A stretch of DNA of 64,000 bases from contig DASZNF010000129.1 of NCBI GenBank assembly GCA_035551355.1, positions 1-64,000 on the forward strand, read 5' to 3'. The first letter of the stretch is position 1. Every line of letters starts with the position of its first letter. Under the pieces are notes generated by a model that did not search any database, was not told the origin of the DNA, and worked only from the letters and a program-made list of their open reading frames with translations. Positions 58,700 to 64,000 of this stretch are shown one piece after another. The DNA is from DATATV01 sp035551355. Its GTDB lineage: Bacteria > Actinomycetota > Actinomycetes > Mycobacteriales > Pseudonocardiaceae. The position numbers were made by a program, and so were the translations under genes.

Positions 58700-60424
58700 A
58701 TGCGTCTTCATCCGCTCGCCCTGGCCGGCGGCTTACTGCTCGCCGGGGTGGCCGCACCTGCCGCGGCCGCCCCGGCTGCCGTCCCCGTCACCCACCCCGC
58801 AGCCGCCCCGCACGCATCCACCACGCACCGGGTTCTGTTCGACGACACCAAGGCCGAGACCGCGGGCAACGCCGACTGGATCATCGGCACCTCGATGCCG
58901 GATCCGTTGGCGCAGAACGCCAATCCGACCTCCGAGACGTCCTGGACCGGCGCCATCTCCTCGTGGGGCGTTGCCCTGCAGGAGACCGGCGCCTACAGCC
59001 TCAAGACGCTGCCGCCGGGCAACACCATCACCTACGGCAACTCGGCCAACGCGCTGGACCTGTCCAACTTCGACGAGTTCGTGCTGCCCGAACCGAACAT
59101 CGTGCTCAGCAGTGCCGAGAAGGCCGCGCTGATGAACTTCGTGCACGCCGGGGGCGGGCTGTTCCTGATCTCCGACCACACCGGCAGTGACCGCAACAAC
59201 GACGGCTGGGACTCCCCGGCGATCATCAACGACCTGATGACCAACAACGGGGTGGACAACAACGACCCGTTCGGTTTCTCGGTGGACCTCAAGAACATCG
59301 GCAGCGACTACCCGGTGGCCATCAGCGACTCCGGCAACCCGGTGCTCAACGGCAGCTTCGGCACGGTCAAGCACAGCCTGATCGCCAACGGCACCACCTT
59401 CACCCTCGACCCGTCGGACAATCCGAACGTCGAGGGCCTGCTCTACCTGAGCACCGCGACCAGCGGCGGCAACACCTCGGCCGCGTTCGTGACCAGCAGC
59501 TACGGTTCCGGCCGGGTGGCCATCTGGGATGACAGTTCCACTGTGGACGATGGCACCGGTGAGTCGGGCAAGACCCTCTACGACGGCTGGAACGACTCCG
59601 GCGCCAACGACGCCGCGCTGGCCCTGAACGCGACCGCCTGGCTGGCTGGCAGCGGTTCGGGCACCGGTGGTGGCACGGTGAGCGTGACCAACCCGGGCAA
59701 CCAGACCGCGACCGTGGGCACCGCGGCCAGCCTGGCCATCAAGGCCACCGCCACCGATGGCGGCACCCTGTCCTACACGGCCACCGGCCTGCCCGCGGGC
59801 CTGTCCGTCAACTCCTCGACCGGCGTCATCTCCGGCACCCCGACCGCCGCGGGCTCGGCCGGCGTGACCGTCACGGTCACCGACTCGACCGGCGGCTCGG
59901 CCAGCGCCACGTTCACCTGGACGGTGTCCTCGGCCGGCGGCGGCTCGTGTACTTCCGCGCAGCTGCTGGGCAATCCCGGTTTCGAGACCGGCAGCGCGAG
60001 CCCGTGGACCGCATCGGCCAAGGTGATCTACTCCGGCACCAAGGAGCCCGCGCGCACCGGCTCCTACGACGCCTGGCTGGACGGCTACGGCACGACCACC
60101 ACCGACACCCTGTCCCAGTCGGTCACCCTGCCCACCGGCTGCGGCAGCTACACGTTCGGGTACTACCTGCACATCGACACGGCCGAGACCACCACGAGCA
60201 CCGCCTACGACACGCTGAAGGTCCAGGTGCTCAACTCCTCCGGCACGGTGCTGTCCACGCTGGCCAGTTACTCCAACCTGAACAAGGCCGGCGGCTACAC
60301 CGGCCACACCTACAGCCTGGCCGCCTACGCGGGGCAGACCGTCACGCTGAAGTTCACCGGCGCCGAGGACAGCCAGGACCAGACCTCGTTCGTACTGGAC
60401 GACGCCTCGGTCAACGTCAGCTGA
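58700..60424 (+). CDS. Secreted multidomain protein with Ig-like domain
   Basis: A protein of about 574 residues with a Sec signal peptide (residues 1-25, PLALAGGLLLAGVAAPAAA). The first domain (about 45-315) has a glutamine-amidotransferase-like feel (FVHAGGGLFLISDHTGSDRN, RVAIWDDSSTVDDG). A putative-Ig repeat (about 330-425, TATGLPAGLSVNSSTGVISG) and a C-terminal jelly-roll-like domain (about 430-574, LLGNPGFETGSASPWTAS) follow, with cysteines likely to form a disulfide. The start is ATG 58700, with GGAGG 4 bases upstream. The ligand is unknown; the last domain looks like a carbohydrate-binding module. Confidence 0.82.
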   Translation: MRLHPLALAGGLLLAGVAAPAAAAPAAVPVTHPAAAPHASTTHRVLFDDTKAETAGNADWIIGTSMPDPLAQNANPTSETSWTGAISSWGVALQETGAYSLKTLPPGNTITYGNSANALDLSNFDEFVLPEPNIVLSSAEKAALMNFVHAGGGLFLISDHTGSDRNNDGWDSPAIINDLMTNNGVDNNDPFGFSVDLKNIGSDYPVAISDSGNPVLNGSFGTVKHSLIANGTTFTLDPSDNPNVEGLLYLSTATSGGNTSAAFVTSSYGSGRVAIWDDSSTVDDGTGESGKTLYDGWNDSGANDAALALNATAWLAGSGSGTGGGTVSVTNPGNQTATVGTAASLAIKATATDGGTLSYTATGLPAGLSVNSSTGVISGTPTAAGSAGVTVTVTDSTGGSASATFTWTVSSAGGGSCTSAQLLGNPGFETGSASPWTASAKVIYSGTKEPARTGSYDAWLDGYGTTTTDTLSQSVTLPTGCGSYTFGYYLHIDTAETTTSTAYDTLKVQVLNSSGTVLSTLASYSNLNKAGGYTGHTYSLAAYAGQTVTLKFTGAEDSQDQTSFVLDDASVNVS

Positions 60425-60477
60425 CCCGACCAGCGCGAACAACCTGATCGGGAGATCATGCGTCCATCTCTGCGGAG

Positions 60478-61968
60478 GTGGGGACACTGGCGAAATCGGG
60501 GATCAATCGGAGGTTCTTCCTGCGCGCGGCCGGCCTGGGGGCCGGCGCGGCCGCGCTGGCCGCGTGCGGTTCCCAGCAACCGGCGACCGGAAAGGTCACG
60601 CCGACGCCCAGCACCAGCGGGCCACCCGGCAGCGCGCCGGCCAGTTCGGCCGCCGCGCCGGTGCCGATGGACTATGCGGCGCTGCGCGCCAAGCTGGCCG
60701 GCTCGCTCGTCACGCCGGACGACTCGGGTTACGCCAGTGCGCGGAAGTCCTACAACCCGCTCTACGACGGCCGTCGTCCGGGCGCGGTTGCCTTGTGCGC
60801 CAACGCATCCGACGTGGCCGCGTGCGTATCGGCCGCGGTCGCCTCGGGTACGCCGATCGCGGCCCGCGGTGGCGGGCACAGCTACGTCGGAGCGTCCACT
60901 CCGGACGGTTCGCTGGTGGTCGATCTCGGTAAACTGTCCACTGTGGATGTTCGCTCGGACGGCACGGTCGTGCTCGGTCCGGGAGCGCGGCTTGGCGATG
61001 TGTACAGCGCGCTGGCCGGGGCGGGCCGGGCGCTGCCCGCCGGTTCCTGCCCGACCGTCGGCGTGGCCGGGCTGGCGCTGGGCGGCGGCATCGGCGTGCT
61101 GGCCCGCAAGTACGGGCTGACCTGCGACCGGCTGGCCGAGGCCACGCTGATCACGCCCGACGGTGTCACCCATACGGTGAACGCCGGCAGTGAGCCGGAC
61201 CTGTTCTGGGCGCTGCGCGGCGCGGGCGGCGGAAACCTGGGCATCGTCACCTCGTTCACTTTCGATACCGTGCCCGCGCCCGCCACGACCGTGTTCACCC
61301 TGACCTTCCCGGCCGGTTCGGTGTCCTCGGTGCTGGGCGCCTTCCAGCACTGGATCGCCGCCGCGCCGGACGAGATGTGGGCCACCTGCAACATCAGTAC
61401 CGCCGGCTCGCCCAGCTGCCGGATCAGCGGCTGCTACCTGGGCGCGCCGGGCGCCGCCGGTGACCTGCTCAACCAGCTGGTCTCCCCGGCGGGCGCCCAG
61501 CCCTCCAGCCGGTTCGTCGAGGGCAGGAGCTACGGCTCGGCGATGAAGTTCTTCGCCGGGTCCGGGGCCAAGGAGGCGTTCGTGGCCTCCTCCCGGGTGC
61601 TGTCCGCGCCGGTGTCCGATCCGGACCCGATCGTGGCCGCGTGTACCCGGCCGGGCATGAACGTGATCTTCGACGGCCTGGGTGGCCAGGTCGGCCGGGT
61701 CGCCGCGACCGACACGGTGTTCCCGCACCGCTCGGCCCTGGCCACCGTGCAGATCTACCAGAAGACCACCAGCTCGGCGCAGGCGTCGGCGGCCGCGCAG
61801 GTCACCGCGACCCGCGACCAGCTCACCGGGGTCCTCGGCGCCGGCGCGTACGTCAACTACCTGGACACCAGCACGCCCAAGTCCGACTACTACGGTGGCA
61901 ACCTCGACCGGCTCCGCTCGATCGTCGGGAAATACGACCCGGACGGGGTGTTCTCCACGCTCGGTTAG
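60478..61968 (+). CDS. Tat-exported FAD-linked oxidoreductase (BBE-like lipoprotein)
   Basis: A 496-residue flavoprotein. The N-terminus has a twin-arginine-like signal (NRRFFLRAAGLGAG) ending in a lipobox (LAACG, Cys30), so it is probably a folded lipoprotein. The flavin domain has the His134 site (ARGGGHSYVGAS) and Cys191 (AGSCPTVGVAGL), the pair used for bicovalent FAD in berberine-bridge-like enzymes. The C-terminus has NYLDTST and YDPDGVFSTL. GTG 60478 has no good ribosome site, while CTG 60487 has GGAGG 8 bases upstream. The substrate is unknown, perhaps a sugar or aromatic. Confidence 0.9.
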   Translation: MGTLAKSGINRRFFLRAAGLGAGAAALAACGSQQPATGKVTPTPSTSGPPGSAPASSAAAPVPMDYAALRAKLAGSLVTPDDSGYASARKSYNPLYDGRRPGAVALCANASDVAACVSAAVASGTPIAARGGGHSYVGASTPDGSLVVDLGKLSTVDVRSDGTVVLGPGARLGDVYSALAGAGRALPAGSCPTVGVAGLALGGGIGVLARKYGLTCDRLAEATLITPDGVTHTVNAGSEPDLFWALRGAGGGNLGIVTSFTFDTVPAPATTVFTLTFPAGSVSSVLGAFQHWIAAAPDEMWATCNISTAGSPSCRISGCYLGAPGAAGDLLNQLVSPAGAQPSSRFVEGRSYGSAMKFFAGSGAKEAFVASSRVLSAPVSDPDPIVAACTRPGMNVIFDGLGGQVGRVAATDTVFPHRSALATVQIYQKTTSSAQASAAAQVTATRDQLTGVLGAGAYVNYLDTSTPKSDYYGGNLDRLRSIVGKYDPDGVFSTLG

Positions 61969-61978
61969 ACTGACCCCG

Positions 61979-62139
61979 GCTGACCGATGATGGTGGCTAG
62001 GGTTCCGCCGCCGCGGCTTCGCGGCGGGTCTGGTTCGAGCGCCACGGAAAGCCGATCGGGACTCGTCGAGTCCGGATCGGCAGGCATCTCCGGGAGAGAA
62101 ACCCAGGGAGGGACCGGTCGGCACACGAACGTGTGCCGA
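61979..62139 (+). ncRNA. ykkC-family riboswitch-like leader of guaA
   Basis: The guaA leader carries ykkC (guanidine-I / ppGpp / PRPP) signature elements in order: CTAGGGTTCCG (61997-62007), a GC hairpin (62008-62027), GTCTGGTTCGAGCG (62028-62041), CCACGG, a long hairpin (about 62051-62081), and CCGGGAGA (62090-62097). GCTGACCG (61979-61986) could close the structure with CGGTCGGC (62115-62122). That 3' arm is also part of a downstream hairpin (62118-62139, stem TCGGCACAC/GTGTGCCGA), so the two are mutually exclusive, as in an on/off switch. The class and ligand are not proven. Confidence 0.7.
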
Positions 62140-62204
62140 AACGGGTCCGCACCAGGGTCTTCGGCACGGTGATGAGCACGGTGATCAGGAGGCGGCCAGC
62201 CAGC

Positions 62205-63776
<1,572 letters not shown>

Positions 63777-63825
63777 CCGGCGGCCTGCGCGATATTCGGT
63801 TGTAGTTGTTCGCGGCCAAGGATTT

Positions 63826-64000
63826 TCAGCGTCGGCGGGGACGCAGCGAGGCGGCCAGCAACAGCAGGCCGACCACCAGCGCCCCGCCGGCGATCACCCA
63901 GCGGAAGTCCAGGCCGGGCAACCAGATGCGCCCGTCGGTGATCGCGTAGGACGAGGCGACCAGCGCCACCAGGCCCACCAGCAGGGTGAACACGTCCACC
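63826..64000 (-). CDS. Small membrane protein, 5' end outside the window
   Basis: The last 58 codons (57 residues plus stop) of a minus-strand gene whose start lies beyond 64000. It encodes two hydrophobic helices (FTLLVGLVALVASSYAI and WVIAGGALVVGLLLLAA) with a short loop and ends SLRPRRR. No family can be assigned from this part. It is convergent with guaA. Confidence 0.75.
   Translation of the reverse strand, partial: VDVFTLLVGLVALVASSYAITDGRIWLPGLDFRWVIAGGALVVGLLLLAASLRPRRR

Noticed and set aside
61987..62172. Small plus-strand open frame in the guaA leader
   Set aside because: It lies across the structured RNA, has no conserved protein pattern, and its start is inside the aptamer region.

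Overview
The window is a high-GC actinobacterial chromosome segment, most likely from the Pseudonocardiaceae or a close relative. That placement is an inference from codon use, frequent GTG starts, 4-base start/stop overlaps, and the gene set (two-gene groES/groEL1 with a His-rich GroEL1 tail, WhiB/BldM/SigD/RsdA, GuaB plus GuaB3, a type VII secretion locus). The backbone runs in the same order as the Mycobacterium tuberculosis interval rpoA to guaA (rpoA-rplQ-truA, ESX-4, rplM-rpsI-glmM, glmS, nnr, alr, tsaE, tsaB-rimI-tsaD, groES-groEL1, whiB3, sigD-rsdA, DUF5319, guaB2-guaB3, choD, guaA). Most of the interest lies in what has been inserted into or changed in that backbone.

Region 1 (1-3.5 kb): rpoA, rplQ and truA, with truA apparently starting at CTG inside a CTGA overlap. 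They are followed by a ClpC2-like protein (HTH plus Clp N domain) whose start region carries three evenly spaced GTCAA-N7-TTGAC palindromes. Region 2 (3.7-22.4 kb): a type VII secretion locus of ESX-4 position but with extra parts. It has eccE plus an unknown partner, eccB, an EspC-like protein and a WXG/PPE-like protein, mycP, eccD, eccC, an Hsp70/actin-like membrane protein of the Rv3446c type, and a WXG100 pair with YxxxE tails. A Panacea-domain antitoxin and a frameshifted Fic gene sit inside it. A small protein of the YbjN/secretion-chaperone type closes it. Region 3 (22.7-29 kb): rplM-rpsI, glmM, then a second set of secretion substrates (WXG-like, an 879-residue WXG/low-complexity protein and a small protein) that shares tail motifs with the first set.

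Region 4 (29.2-32.8 kb, minus strand): a four-gene operon of chlorophyllase-like hydrolase, acyl carrier protein, intact ketosynthase and a ketosynthase-like protein lacking the catalytic Cys. It is divergent from glmS, with a DasR-type palindrome between them. Region 5 (32.9-46 kb): cell-wall precursor and tRNA t6A genes (glmS, nnr, alr, an alpha/beta hydrolase, tsaE, tsaB, rimI, tsaD), a MerR-thioredoxin pair, a methyltransferase, a small CxxC protein, and groES-groEL1 under a CIRCE operator.

Region 6 (46-52 kb): developmental and stress regulators. These are a WhiD/WhiB3-type protein, a MerR protein with a CarH-like cobalamin motif, a BldM-type orphan regulator lacking the phospho-acceptor Asp, SigD and its membrane anti-sigma factor. 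Region 7 (52-64 kb): guaB, guaB3, a second (split) Clp N/HTH pair with its own palindromes, a ChoD-like GMC oxidoreductase, a VOC protein, two exported proteins, and guaA. The leader of guaA contains a ykkC-family riboswitch-like RNA followed by a competing hairpin. No rRNA, tRNA, CRISPR array or insertion sequence was seen.
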